Below are positions 7,426-16,315 of a stretch of 27,725 nt of DNA, one piece after another. The notes below the pieces were generated by a model, which was given only the letters and a program-made list of their open reading frames with translations, ran no database searches and had not been told where the DNA came from. Origin of the DNA: a virus; IMG/VR virus record IMGVR_UViG_3300024255_000123, positions 1 to 27,725 of that record; one strand, 5' to 3'. Within the stretch, counting starts at the first letter, position 1; every line of letters starts with the position of its first letter. The position numbers and the translations under genes are program-made.

Positions 7426-7722
7426 ATGATCCAACTATTGCGAATGGCGTCGGGCGAAGAGGTTATTACCGAAATTCTCGACGAAACTGATGACATTATT
7501 ACTGTATCAAACCCGATTGTTGCCGTTCCTGGTGAAGGTAACAAAATCGGTTTTGTATCTTGGGCACCCTTTCTTTCAAAGGAATCTACTGATAAACTGG
7601 AAGTGACCAAACGATTTATCGTTTTCCGTGGAGAAGTCAATGATGATATTCATGACTACTATATGAATACATTCAGTACAATTATCAAACCAACCCGTAG
7701 TGCAGGTAAACTAGTTTTATGA
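7426..7722 (+). CDS. Sm-like (LSm-type) cyanophage protein, putative
   Basis: A 98-residue protein. The first 40 residues (LLRMASGEEVITEILDETDD, then IITVSNPIVAVP) have the strand pattern of an Sm1 motif: a Gly after the first strand, then EVI-EI and an xNP turn. The second half (IGFVSWAPFL and KRFIVFRGEV) could give the remaining strands. I recall that an Sm-like protein of putative cyanophage origin and about this size has been solved structurally, and this gene resembles it. Sm-like proteins form RNA-binding rings, so a role in phage or host RNA metabolism is plausible. It overlaps the next gene by ATGA. The family call rests on recognition of a pattern, not an alignment. Confidence 0.6.
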   Translation: MIQLLRMASGEEVITEILDETDDIITVSNPIVAVPGEGNKIGFVSWAPFLSKESTDKLEVTKRFIVFRGEVNDDIHDYYMNTFSTIIKPTRSAGKLVL

Positions 7723-7979
7723 CAATTGAAGGACGCCCTGAAATGGAACTTTGGCAAACTCAATACGCTGTTCAGCGTAAAGATCGAATGGGTGACGCTA
7801 TCGGAGATTATCTAAGTGATGATAAAGTGGAAGCGAGGCAAGCATACGAGGAAATCCTCTCGGAAGCGATCGACTGGAGAGACTACCACCAAAAGCAACT
7901 CACAAAAGCACAACAATTCCTTGATCTCATCCACCCAAACCATGGAGAATCACTCTCAAATCTCGACTTTCTTGACTGA
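7719..7979 (+). CDS. Small hypothetical acidic helical protein
   Basis: An 86-residue protein, predicted mainly helical (DRMGDAIGDYLSDDKVEARQ, then YEEILSEAIDWRDYHQKQL), ending in an acidic NLDFLD. There are no membrane segments or cysteines. It resembles small conserved cyanophage proteins of unknown function. The ATGA overlap with the Sm-like gene suggests that the two are made together and may act together. Confidence 0.68.
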   Translation: MTIEGRPEMELWQTQYAVQRKDRMGDAIGDYLSDDKVEARQAYEEILSEAIDWRDYHQKQLTKAQQFLDLIHPNHGESLSNLDFLD

Positions 7980-8082
7980 GTGGATGAGTTATAGGTTTGC
8001 ATGTGAGTCTCTAGATGTAAGACCAAATGTCAATAGGTTTGCAAAATACAATACCTTATATCCAAACACAGAAAAACTATGA
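7942..8082 (+). CDS. Very small hypothetical protein (46 aa)
   Basis: An ATG at 7942 opens a 46-codon frame whose TGA (8080-8082) overlaps the halogenase ATG as ATGA, the coupling pattern used throughout this region. The product (containing WMSYRFACESLDVRPNVNRF) is basic with no known domain. A second in-frame ATG at 7984 would give 32 residues and avoid overlap with the gene upstream. A longer in-frame start at 7816 would lie almost wholly inside another gene and is less likely. Confidence 0.5.
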   Translation: MENHSQISTFLTEWMSYRFACESLDVRPNVNRFAKYNTLYPNTEKL

Positions 8083-9158
8083 AAGTTGCAGTTCTTGGCA
8101 AAGGTCTAGCGGGAGTCCTTACAGCATTATATTGGCGACATTACTCACCTAAGACTGAAGTCGAACTGTATTATGATGAGGAGATTGATACAGAACCTGT
8201 TGGGTCGGGATCCTTTCCTGGTCTAACAGGTTTTCTGGCAGATACATTTGGATGGAGTCTAAACTGGCACGATAATCCTTGGAAAGCAACTCCTAAGTTT
8301 GGTATCAAATATGAAGGGTGGGGAGATAAACCTGAATGGTTTCATCCATTCAACTTTGATGAGGTAGGTATGCACCTAGATCCTCATCTATTTCAAGATT
8401 TTTTATGCGATACAGGCATCTTCAAGGTAACTCAGAAGCATATTGAGACCTATGATGAATGTGACGCAGACTATGTGTATGACTGTAGAGGATTTCCTAC
8501 AGATTATACAGACTATAATATAATTACTAACCCTTTGAATCGGGTAATGTTATCTAACATGCCCAATCCAGATAATGTTCCATGGACTAGGACTGTCACA
8601 ACACCAGATGGATGGACATTTGTAATCCATTTGCAGGATCGTGTGCAATATGGATACTTATATAATAGTGATATTACTAGTGACACTGAAGCAGAGATAA
8701 ATTTCAAAGAACAATTTGGTGTAGATAATATTACTGCAACCTTCCCGTTCAGGAACTATTATGCCAAAAGTCCTATTATCGATAACCGAGTATTCCTAAA
8801 TGGCAACAGATACTTTTTTATCGAACCTATGGAAGCAACATCTGTTGCTGGATATATGAAGTGGATTGAACTTACGATGGAAGCAGTATGGGGAGAAAAA
8901 CCAATACAGAAAATTGAGTATGATATGCAACGCTCAATCAAAGAGAATGCTAACTTTATCCTGTATCATTATAAGTTTGGATCTAAGTATGATACGCCAT
9001 TTTGGGATTATGCAAAAAGTTTAGAACTCAACGATTCATTTATTCAGAACATAATTGATGGCGACATCCGTACAAATATGGTTACTTATGGTTTCCATAC
9101 ATCTCAGTCGGTCATGAACATGTATGATAATCTAGGACGCATCTACAAACCAGTATAA
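8079..9158 (+). CDS. Flavin-dependent tryptophan halogenase-like protein
   Basis: A 359-residue protein with the hallmarks of the flavin-dependent halogenase/monooxygenase fold: an N-terminal FAD dinucleotide site VLGKGLAG (GxGxxG at residues 7-12), a PVGSGSFPGLTGFL segment, TPKFGIKYEGW (Lys73 is at the position of the catalytic Lys79 of PrnA), and FIEPMEATSVAGY (about 247-259), matching the conserved EPLE(A/S)T motif. The family's WxWxIP motif appears as GWTFVIHL (178-185), so it is altered. At 359 residues it is shorter than bacterial tryptophan halogenases (about 500-540). Halogenase-like genes are known in cyanophages, but their substrate is unknown. It starts on an ATGA overlap, and its TAA stop is part of the following late promoter. 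Family membership is firm; halogenation of tryptophan is not. Confidence 0.82.
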   Translation: MKVAVLGKGLAGVLTALYWRHYSPKTEVELYYDEEIDTEPVGSGSFPGLTGFLADTFGWSLNWHDNPWKATPKFGIKYEGWGDKPEWFHPFNFDEVGMHLDPHLFQDFLCDTGIFKVTQKHIETYDECDADYVYDCRGFPTDYTDYNIITNPLNRVMLSNMPNPDNVPWTRTVTTPDGWTFVIHLQDRVQYGYLYNSDITSDTEAEINFKEQFGVDNITATFPFRNYYAKSPIIDNRVFLNGNRYFFIEPMEATSVAGYMKWIELTMEAVWGEKPIQKIEYDMQRSIKENANFILYHYKFGSKYDTPFWDYAKSLELNDSFIQNIIDGDIRTNMVTYGFHTSQSVMNMYDNLGRIYKPV

Positions 9159-9161
9159 ATA
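9154..9161 (+). promoter_or_regulatory. T4-type late promoter, perfect consensus (TATAAATA)
   Basis: An exact match to the T4 late promoter element. The TAA stop of the halogenase-like gene (9156-9158) is inside the box. It lies 28 bases upstream of the GTG start at 9190 and begins the large structural gene block. Confidence 0.88.
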
Positions 9162-9189
9162 ACTTTTGTAAGAACTATATCGTCAGTCC

Positions 9190-10509
9190 GTGGGAACCAA
9201 AAAGATTTCGCAATTAGAGGACATTGCAGATGCTGCCTTATCGGGTGAAGCAATTCTGCCTGTCGTAGTATCTGACCCGCTTATTCCTAACAGGAAAGCG
9301 AGGATCAACCAGTTATTCAAAGGTGTGGGTGCGGGGTCTAAATCTGATCCTGGGATTGCCTTTGATTTGGACCGTAATTCTGGAGTGTACCAGAATGCAT
9401 ATGACCAACTTGGTCTATCATGGGGTGCTGGAGGAGTGTATTTCACACGTCTCTTGAACTCTGATGGTAGTACATCAAACTATTTGACTGCACTAGATGA
9501 TTTAGTAGATAACTCCGACCTTGTTCTTGCACCCAAAGGTACTGGATCTGTACGAGTTACAGGTCAGTTTAGGATTGACGATACTGCAATGATTCTTGAG
9601 GATTCTCAAGGTCAAAAAGCACGATTTGAAATTTCTGGTATTGGTAGTGGTACTGCTATCAGAATCTTCAACCTCCCACCAGTTACTGCTGGAAATGGTA
9701 CAGTTCTTGTAGGTGATGACTCTCAGCAAACACTGAGAAACAAAACTATCTTGGTTGATGAAGACAACTTTGTTTTGGTTGATGGTGATGAAGAAGCAGT
9801 ATTCCAGATCAACTGGGATGAAACTGTTGCTGCTAGACGTTCTTACTTCTTACCTGATGCTGGTGCAATTACCACTACAGCAGAAGCAAATGCTAACCAC
9901 TCCACGCTGTTAGATACTAAGACAGAACAAATTGTTCTCAATAAGAATTTTGTTTCAGTCAAGTTCCAACAGACATTTGACTCTGAGTTTAGTGCTAATA
10001 TCAATACATCAGAATTGACTGCTAATCGTATTATTACGATTCCTGATCTGAGTATGACATTATTGGGAAGAGATACAACTCAAACTATTACTAACAAAGT
10101 ATATTCCAATGCTATTTTTGCATCTGGTACAACGATCTCTAAGAAGATCAACTTTGACCTTGACAATCTGCTTGAGAATACAAACGAGACGTATCAGTTC
10201 CCATCTAATGGAATACTAAATAATGCAGGTGGTAATAACATTCTTGTTACCGAAAGAGCAGCACAGGATCTTAGAAACAAAACTCTACTATCTCCCGTTG
10301 TTAGACCTGCATTTGGTGGAGCAGGCGCGGTTATCTTCAACCTAGATAATCTACAGGCAACCAGAACAATCTCGTTCCCTGATGCAGATGCAACTCTGCT
10401 TTCTACAGATAACGTTACGCTAGATGACGTTACCTTCGGTGCTGGTATCGGTGCTGCTACCCTGACGGGTAGAACAAGACAACAACAATTCTTCTACGCT
10501 GGATTCTAA
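9190..10509 (+). CDS. Virion structural / tail fiber protein
   Basis: A 439-residue protein beginning with GTG. No in-frame ATG exists between the upstream in-frame stop and this codon, and no clear Shine-Dalgarno is present. The N-terminus (KKISQLEDIADAALSGEAIL) has the KISxL...LPVV form seen at the base-binding end of many phage fibers. GIAFDLDRNSGVYQ and repeated segments of the type QTLRNKTI, QTITNKVY and QDLRNKTL, followed by beta-rich stretches ending RTISFPDADATLL, are typical of repetitive cyanophage fiber shafts. It is transcribed from the perfect late promoter at 9154 and followed after only six bases by the next structural gene. The exact position in the virion is not visible. Confidence 0.75.
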   Translation: MGTKKISQLEDIADAALSGEAILPVVVSDPLIPNRKARINQLFKGVGAGSKSDPGIAFDLDRNSGVYQNAYDQLGLSWGAGGVYFTRLLNSDGSTSNYLTALDDLVDNSDLVLAPKGTGSVRVTGQFRIDDTAMILEDSQGQKARFEISGIGSGTAIRIFNLPPVTAGNGTVLVGDDSQQTLRNKTILVDEDNFVLVDGDEEAVFQINWDETVAARRSYFLPDAGAITTTAEANANHSTLLDTKTEQIVLNKNFVSVKFQQTFDSEFSANINTSELTANRIITIPDLSMTLLGRDTTQTITNKVYSNAIFASGTTISKKINFDLDNLLENTNETYQFPSNGILNNAGGNNILVTERAAQDLRNKTLLSPVVRPAFGGAGAVIFNLDNLQATRTISFPDADATLLSTDNVTLDDVTFGAGIGAATLTGRTRQQQFFYAGF

Positions 10510-10515
10510 TAAAAA

Positions 10516-11997
10516 ATGGCAACGCAAACAGGAAAACTAGCATCAGCGAAACCAGCTGCAACTACATGGACTGCCCTGTATAGAGCGCCTATCGACTCTT
10601 CTGCGAGTGGCGTTCTAAACATGGTCAGCGACGGTACTGCTGCTAATGTTCGTGTTGGTGTGAAAAAGTATGACATCGCAGCAACGCTGGATGCATCTAC
10701 TTATCTTCTCCACCCTGGAGATGTGATTACAAATAAAACTCTAACATTTGATACTTCAATTCCTATTATTACTGATCAGCAGGATACATTTACTCCTGGT
10801 CAGTTGATAACCACGAATGATGGCGAAACCACATTCAAATGGGAATCGTATTATGTTCCACCCTCAACTGACTTTTATGTAAAGAAGATTGGTATTCTTA
10901 CATATAGTATTGAGAACCAAACTGGTAGTTTCTCCGTTGGTGAAACAGTAACTGGTGGTACTGGAAGTGGTACAGCAGTTATCTATGATATTATTGACGG
11001 TTCTCTCGGTGGTTCTACTCTCTATCTCGGTCCTGTAACTGGAACCACTTTTGTTGAGGGTGAAACTCTAACTGGTGGTACATCTTCTGCAACTGGCGAT
11101 ATCGCTGCTGGTGGTGTTGGTGTTTCCCGTGATGAATTCGTATTCTCTGATAATGGTGCTGGCGGTACTTATAGTCTGCGTAGATCGGCAAGTGTGACAT
11201 TGTTCTTGGATAGAACTTATAAGTTCTTTGTACAAGATGCTTCAATGTCTGGAGTAGGTTTTGCATTATCTACAACCATCAACGGTACATTTGGTATTGA
11301 CCAAACTGCAGGAACATCTGATGATGGAACTGAGTATGTAAGTGGCAAGACAAGTAGCGGCACAGCTGGTGCTAGTGGAGCATATGTTCAGTATGATATG
11401 AGTGCTAATGGTGGTGGCGATGCTACTTACTATTACTTTGACACTGCCGATGGCACCCTAGGTGGTAGTGATCAATCACTGCTATTGTCAGTTGATTATT
11501 CTTATGACACCATCTACATCTATGACCTTCAAGGTACTCTGACTAATGCAAGTGATGCTATTACTTTGGGTCAAACTACATTTACTCTAACCTCTAATGC
11601 AGGATCTAAATGGGGTTATGTTCAGGAAATTTCTGGAACATCAGTAAATATTGTAACTGGTCTTGGATCAGCAGACTTTGCAGGTGCTGACACATTCTAT
11701 GATGTGCCTAAAATTGGTACAGCATCTAGGTCTCTTGCAACAATTAGTAGCATTGATACAGCAGCAAATGCTATTGATTCTGTAGATCAAATCATGCATG
11801 ATAACTCAGTTGATGCTGCAGAAAGACTGACCTCACTGATCATTGGTCCTGGTCAAGTCCTGATGGTATATGCCGCAACGCAAAATATCAGTTTTGACTA
11901 TAGTGGATTCCAAGATAGTTCTTCAGACTTCTCTGTACGATCCTTTGATGTCAATGCTGTTATCGCTGCTGCTGGTGGTGCGTCAGGTGGCGGTTGA
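10516..11997 (+). CDS. Virion structural protein, beta-rich with Gly/Thr repeats
   Basis: A 493-residue protein rich in Gly, Ser, Thr and Asp. Two copies of a short repeat, VGETVTGGTGSGTAV (about 141-155) and EGETLTGGTSSATGD (about 181-195), are visible. The N-terminus (TGKLASAKPAATTWTALYRA) and the C-terminus (LIIGPGQVLMVYAATQNISF, then a Gly-rich end) resemble abundant structural proteins of marine myoviruses. It begins six bases after the previous stop without its own promoter, so it shares the 9154 transcript. The fold is probably a chain of beta-sandwich modules; the precise role (fiber, collar or whisker) is not determinable here. Confidence 0.7.
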   Translation: MATQTGKLASAKPAATTWTALYRAPIDSSASGVLNMVSDGTAANVRVGVKKYDIAATLDASTYLLHPGDVITNKTLTFDTSIPIITDQQDTFTPGQLITTNDGETTFKWESYYVPPSTDFYVKKIGILTYSIENQTGSFSVGETVTGGTGSGTAVIYDIIDGSLGGSTLYLGPVTGTTFVEGETLTGGTSSATGDIAAGGVGVSRDEFVFSDNGAGGTYSLRRSASVTLFLDRTYKFFVQDASMSGVGFALSTTINGTFGIDQTAGTSDDGTEYVSGKTSSGTAGASGAYVQYDMSANGGGDATYYYFDTADGTLGGSDQSLLLSVDYSYDTIYIYDLQGTLTNASDAITLGQTTFTLTSNAGSKWGYVQEISGTSVNIVTGLGSADFAGADTFYDVPKIGTASRSLATISSIDTAANAIDSVDQIMHDNSVDAAERLTSLIIGPGQVLMVYAATQNISFDYSGFQDSSSDFSVRSFDVNAVIAAAGGASGGG

Positions 11998-12005
11998 TCG
12001 TCGCT

Positions 12006-12013
12006 CATAAATA
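12006..12013 (+). promoter_or_regulatory. T4-type late promoter (CATAAATA)
   Basis: CATAAATA lies in the 40-base gap between two structural genes, 24 bases before the ATG at 12038. A purine-rich AAGGAT follows at 12020-12025 as a possible ribosome-binding site. Confidence 0.8.
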
Positions 12014-12037
12014 ACAAAGAAGGATAGTAGATAGCAA

Positions 12038-15000
12038 ATGTCACTAACAAGACTCAAGAATATTATCACGTCCCGTACGGGACGTATTATCTACGTCAAC
12101 CCCGATGATTTCGATGCTTCGGATGCGATTGACAACAGAGGCAACTCTTCATTGAGACCTTTCAAGAGTCTGCAGCGTGCATTTCTTGAGGTGGCAAGGT
12201 TCTCGTATCGTGTTGGTCTATCAAACGACGAATTTGACGCATTTTCGATCTATCTCTATCCTTCTGAGTATGTCGTTGACAACAGACCTGGCGATGTTCT
12301 TTATACTAATGTAGCGCCACTTGACGCTAACTCTAACTTTGATGTTACCTCACCTAATAATGTACTGTATAAGTACAATTCTATTGAGGGTGGTATTATT
12401 GTTCCTAGAGGTTGTTCCATTGTTGGTTCTGACCTCCGTCGTACTAAGATTATTCCTAAGTACATTCCTTATCCTACTATCTACGCTGCAAAAAATATCA
12501 ATACTGAGGACCAAGTTCCTTCTCCTGTAAATATTTTTAGCGTAACTGGTGGTTGCTATTTCTGGCAGTTCTCATTCTTCGATGGTGATGACACTGGTGT
12601 ATATTTTAGACCAGACTCTACTGAAACTATTCCTCCATCGTATTCACACCATAAAGTAACAGCATTTGGTTTTGCTGATGGTGTAAACACTCTTTCCAAG
12701 TTGATTGAAGACGGCAGAGTTCCTAACAGTGATTACTCTGCTGTTGCTAATATCCTTGACAGAACTGACCTCGATATCTACTATCAGAAAGTATCGAAAG
12801 CATTTGCTACAATTCCTGATACTTCTGGAGATCCTGATACTGACCAGATTCAGGCAAGGGTTGAGGAAAACAGGATCGTTGGTCCTATTTCTGACGAATA
12901 TCGTATTTCGCAAATTACTCGTAACGGTCAAACTGCTACAGCGGTTACTGTTGATGAGTTTGGTAACCCACGAAACCATGGTTTCTCTGTTGGTGTGAAC
13001 GTCAACATCAGTGGTGTTACATCATCTACTGGTACATCTGGTGAAGTGGATGCATCATTGTATAATGGTTCGTTCCAAGTTACATCTGCATCAGGTAATG
13101 TCTTTACTTACCAGATGATTCAGGAACCAACTGGTACTGCAATTGGTTCAAACATTGTTGTCAAAGTTGAGATTGATACAGTTGACTCTGCATCACCATA
13201 CATGTTCAACCTATCCTTGAGATCGGTTTGGGGCATGAATGGAATGCACGCTGATGGTTCCAAAGCAACTGGTTTCAAATCAATGGTTGTGGCTCAATTC
13301 ACGGGATTGAGTCTTCAAAAAGATGATAGAGCATTCGTACGATATGATGAATCTACAGGTAACTATCTTGCAGCAACATCTGGAGATGGTGCTCACTTAG
13401 ATGGTTTCGCACGTTATAGAAAAGGATGGGAACACACCCATGTTATGTGTTCTAACGACTCGTTTATTCAGGTCGTTTCTGTGTTTGCTGTGGGTTATGC
13501 TGACCACTTTGCTGGTTTCCGTGGCGCTGACATGTCGATCACGAACTCAAACTCAAACTTTGGATCGACAGCTCTTAGATCTAAAGGTTTCAAACTAAAA
13601 TCATTCACTAAAGATAAGTCTGGACAACTTACACATATTGTTCCACCTAAGTCTCTTGCAGACGTGGACGAAGTATCAGTCAACTGGGTAAACATTGACA
13701 TCACTCGTACTAGACAAGTGAATGGACAGTTGAATAACATTGGTCAGACTGCTGGTAGTAGATTATATCTTTATGGTTATACTGCATCAGATTCTACTCC
13801 TCCAACTCGCATTCAAGGTTATGCAGTAGGTGCTAGACAAGATGGTACTGGTGCTTCAGCAGTTGCAGATAAAGTAAAATGTCTCTTGTTTGCTGATAAC
13901 AGTGCAACCACTGCATCAGTAAGAAGTGCAGCAATTTCACCATTCGGTCCTACTGTTTCTACTTCTGTTGCTGGTGAAGCAGGATCCCCATTCCAATATG
14001 ATGAAGGCACTTATGGTGGTGCATTTGGTCAAACTGGTACTGATGCTAACGGTAACCCAATCTACAATCCTGCTGGTTGGTATATTTCTACAAGTCCAAC
14101 TGATAACCAGATCTATGCTTCTATCCAGACGGGTAGAACTAAGTACGATAGTGTAAACTTCACACCAACTACGTTCATCTCTCGTGTTCCTGACGCAAGA
14201 AACCTGGTTGACAGAACTTATCGTGTACGAATGGTGATCCCACAAGATCAGCAGTTGCCATTGCCACGTTCACCTATCTCAGGTTTTGTTCTACAACCAC
14301 TGAATACAGATACTACTAGATACGAACTTACTCAGACATTCTATCTTTATGATATTGAAACTGTTACTAAGTTTGTTAGAGGTGAGAGCGATGGTGTTTA
14401 CTATCTGACACTGCTTTGGGCATCTGTTATTCCTGGTGAAGCAGGATCTCCTGTTGGTAACTATGATGATAAGAGATTCTCTCAGAACGTCAATGAGGTA
14501 TATCCATCGTTTGACAGAGACAACCCTGTAGCAGATCCTTCTGCAGCAGTATCTGTTGCCGATAAGAGAATTATCGGTTTGGTATATTCTACCAACGGTG
14601 CTACACCTGCTATCAATAACAAAGATCCTCAGCGTTCTATCACTAAAGAATCGGTTCTGAAACTGGTTGCTGATAGTGGTTGGTCACAACCTGGTACTAC
14701 GCCTAACTGGGATGCAGCAAACATTCAGTTGTCTGGTATTCCACTGACTGCACGCTTAGGTGATGCTGAAACTCGTAAGATTCCTATTCGTGTTGATGGC
14801 GAAGGCAACCTTGCACCAATTCCTGTAGAACTGAGAAGACACTCTATTCTACGTTCTGGTAACCACACCTTTGAATATACTGGTTTCGGTCCTGGTAACT
14901 ATTCTACAGCATTCCCACAGACACAGGTTGAGACACTTACTGATGATCAGATCAAGTTCTCTCAGTCAATCAAGGAAGATGCAGGTGTTGCATTCTACTC

Positions 15001-15853
15001 AGGTCTAAACTCTAACGGTGACCTATTCATTGGTAACCAGGTTATCAACCCAGTTACTGGTCAGATCACTAACGAAGATATTGCACAGTTGAATGTTGTT
15101 GGTGAAGAGAACACAACCATTCAAACGTTCTCTGAGTTGGTGCTGACTGATAAACTAACTGTTATCGGTGGTGGTTCCAACGCACTGGAATCAGTATTCT
15201 CTGGTCCAGTCACATTCCAGAATACTTTGTCATCTACGGGTAATATACTTGCACGTAAACTGACATACAACAACCAGGATGGTACAATCCTGAAGCAGAC
15301 GCTGTTAGCACCAAAAGATTCTAATGGTTTACCTGACTTCTCGGCATTTACTGCTGGAACATATGATACACCTGATGATGGTGATATCATTTATAATGAA
15401 AACTGGGAACTTGGCGATTCACTTGGTTGGATTCGTTGGCAGCAAAACTGGTATGAGTTTGGACTAACTAATACTGGTGCAATCGATCTGACTGCTGGTG
15501 GTAACGTTGGTCTCGGCAGAACTGCAGCATCTAACGATGCTAATAACAGACTTGAGGTGCAGGGTAACACCTACATCGATGGTGATCTTACTGTTACTGG
15601 CCGCGGCGCAGTTTCTCCTGCTAAGTATATTACCAGATCTACAGTTCTAACGGTAGCACAGAGTACATTTGCAATTACTGGTTATAGCAGTCTTACTCAT
15701 ACTGCAAGTTCAGTGCTTGTGTACATCAATGGTGTTGCACAAATTGGTGGTGTCAACTTCAACGTTGATAGTAATGGCACCAACGTTGTGTTTGATACAG
15801 GCACAATTCCACAGGCAGGTGATACAGTTCACATTATTGAGCTGCCTATCTAA
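12038..15853 (+). CDS. Large virion structural protein with N-terminal beta-helix-like domain (1271 aa)
   Basis: The largest protein in the window. The N-terminus (GRIIYVNPDDFDASDAIDNR, then SSLRPFKSLQRAFLEVA and IYLYPSEYVVDN) has the pattern 'YVN...D...G.S..PFK(S/T)(I/L)Q.A' that opens right-handed beta-helix domains in phage fibers and tailspikes. The middle is long and beta-rich without catalytic motifs I can name. Near the C-terminus a GNTYIDGDLTVTG shaft motif precedes a terminal module (SSVLVYINGVAQIGGVNFNV, ending AGDTVHIIEL) typical of phage fiber tips. It has its own late promoter, and its TAA is part of the next one (15850). A scaffold or proximal fiber that carries the smaller adhesins encoded downstream is a reasonable inference. 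Confidence 0.75.
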   Translation: MSLTRLKNIITSRTGRIIYVNPDDFDASDAIDNRGNSSLRPFKSLQRAFLEVARFSYRVGLSNDEFDAFSIYLYPSEYVVDNRPGDVLYTNVAPLDANSNFDVTSPNNVLYKYNSIEGGIIVPRGCSIVGSDLRRTKIIPKYIPYPTIYAAKNINTEDQVPSPVNIFSVTGGCYFWQFSFFDGDDTGVYFRPDSTETIPPSYSHHKVTAFGFADGVNTLSKLIEDGRVPNSDYSAVANILDRTDLDIYYQKVSKAFATIPDTSGDPDTDQIQARVEENRIVGPISDEYRISQITRNGQTATAVTVDEFGNPRNHGFSVGVNVNISGVTSSTGTSGEVDASLYNGSFQVTSASGNVFTYQMIQEPTGTAIGSNIVVKVEIDTVDSASPYMFNLSLRSVWGMNGMHADGSKATGFKSMVVAQFTGLSLQKDDRAFVRYDESTGNYLAATSGDGAHLDGFARYRKGWEHTHVMCSNDSFIQVVSVFAVGYADHFAGFRGADMSITNSNSNFGSTALRSKGFKLKSFTKDKSGQLTHIVPPKSLADVDEVSVNWVNIDITRTRQVNGQLNNIGQTAGSRLYLYGYTASDSTPPTRIQGYAVGARQDGTGASAVADKVKCLLFADNSATTASVRSAAISPFGPTVSTSVAGEAGSPFQYDEGTYGGAFGQTGTDANGNPIYNPAGWYISTSPTDNQIYASIQTGRTKYDSVNFTPTTFISRVPDARNLVDRTYRVRMVIPQDQQLPLPRSPISGFVLQPLNTDTTRYELTQTFYLYDIETVTKFVRGESDGVYYLTLLWASVIPGEAGSPVGNYDDKRFSQNVNEVYPSFDRDNPVADPSAAVSVADKRIIGLVYSTNGATPAINNKDPQRSITKESVLKLVADSGWSQPGTTPNWDAANIQLSGIPLTARLGDAETRKIPIRVDGEGNLAPIPVELRRHSILRSGNHTFEYTGFGPGNYSTAFPQTQVETLTDDQIKFSQSIKEDAGVAFYSGLNSNGDLFIGNQVINPVTGQITNEDIAQLNVVGEENTTIQTFSELVLTDKLTVIGGGSNALESVFSGPVTFQNTLSSTGNILARKLTYNNQDGTILKQTLLAPKDSNGLPDFSAFTAGTYDTPDDGDIIYNENWELGDSLGWIRWQQNWYEFGLTNTGAIDLTAGGNVGLGRTAASNDANNRLEVQGNTYIDGDLTVTGRGAVSPAKYITRSTVLTVAQSTFAITGYSSLTHTASSVLVYINGVAQIGGVNFNVDSNGTNVVFDTGTIPQAGDTVHIIELPI

Positions 15854-15856
15854 ATA
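15849..15856 (+). promoter_or_regulatory. T4-type late promoter (TCTAAATA)
   Basis: The CTAAATA box at 15850-15856 incorporates the TAA stop of the 1271-residue protein (15851-15853). It lies 24 bases before the ATG at 15881 and likely drives the four-gene adhesin operon 15881-19461, which contains no other late box. Confidence 0.75.
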
Positions 15857-15880
15857 GTACACAGGGTATAAGAACGAGAA

Positions 15881-16315
15881 ATGGCACTTACTCAAATCAA
15901 TGGCAATAATATATCTCAGGCAACTGATGCCACGATTTCTGCCTTACGGTTCCTGAACACTAATGGTGACGCAATTCTGACGTTACCTATTGGAACTTCG
16001 GCGCAAAGACCAGGATCACCTGACGATGGTACTTTGCGTTTCAATACTACAGAACTCGGGGCAGAGATTTATAGAGAAACTGCACCTGGATCTGGTGCTA
16101 GGGGTTGGTTCCCTCTTGCTGGTGGTGGTCCTTCCATTGGTGAGAAAAGTGTTATCAGAACTAATGCTGCTACAATTGATGAAAACTTGACTGTTGGAAC
16201 GACAGGTACTAATAATGGACCTGAATTTGCCAATGGTTTGAGTGCAGGACCAATTACAATTTCACAAGGTTTCACAGTTACGGTTCAGTCAGGAGCAGCG
16301 TGGAGCGTTAGATAA
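15881..16315 (+). CDS. Short tail fiber/adhesin-family protein
   Basis: A 144-residue member of the five-gene family. It carries the shared module LTLPIGTSAQRPGSPDDGTL RFNT followed by EIYRET...GWFPL (about residues 32-85). The rest is a short beta region ending FTVTVQSGAAWSVR, resembling the short C-terminal trimerising ends of phage fibers. It lacks the large receptor-type domain of its neighbours, so it may be a connector. Its stop overlaps the next start (TAATG). Confidence 0.72.
   Translation: MALTQINGNNISQATDATISALRFLNTNGDAILTLPIGTSAQRPGSPDDGTLRFNTTELGAEIYRETAPGSGARGWFPLAGGGPSIGEKSVIRTNAATIDENLTVGTTGTNNGPEFANGLSAGPITISQGFTVTVQSGAAWSVR

Noticed and set aside
7816-8082. 88-residue ORF overlapping the 86-residue gene at 7719
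   Set aside because: The first half lies within a better coupled gene and is Lys/Arg/Ser-rich nonsense. Only the part from 7942 (or 7984) looks real.
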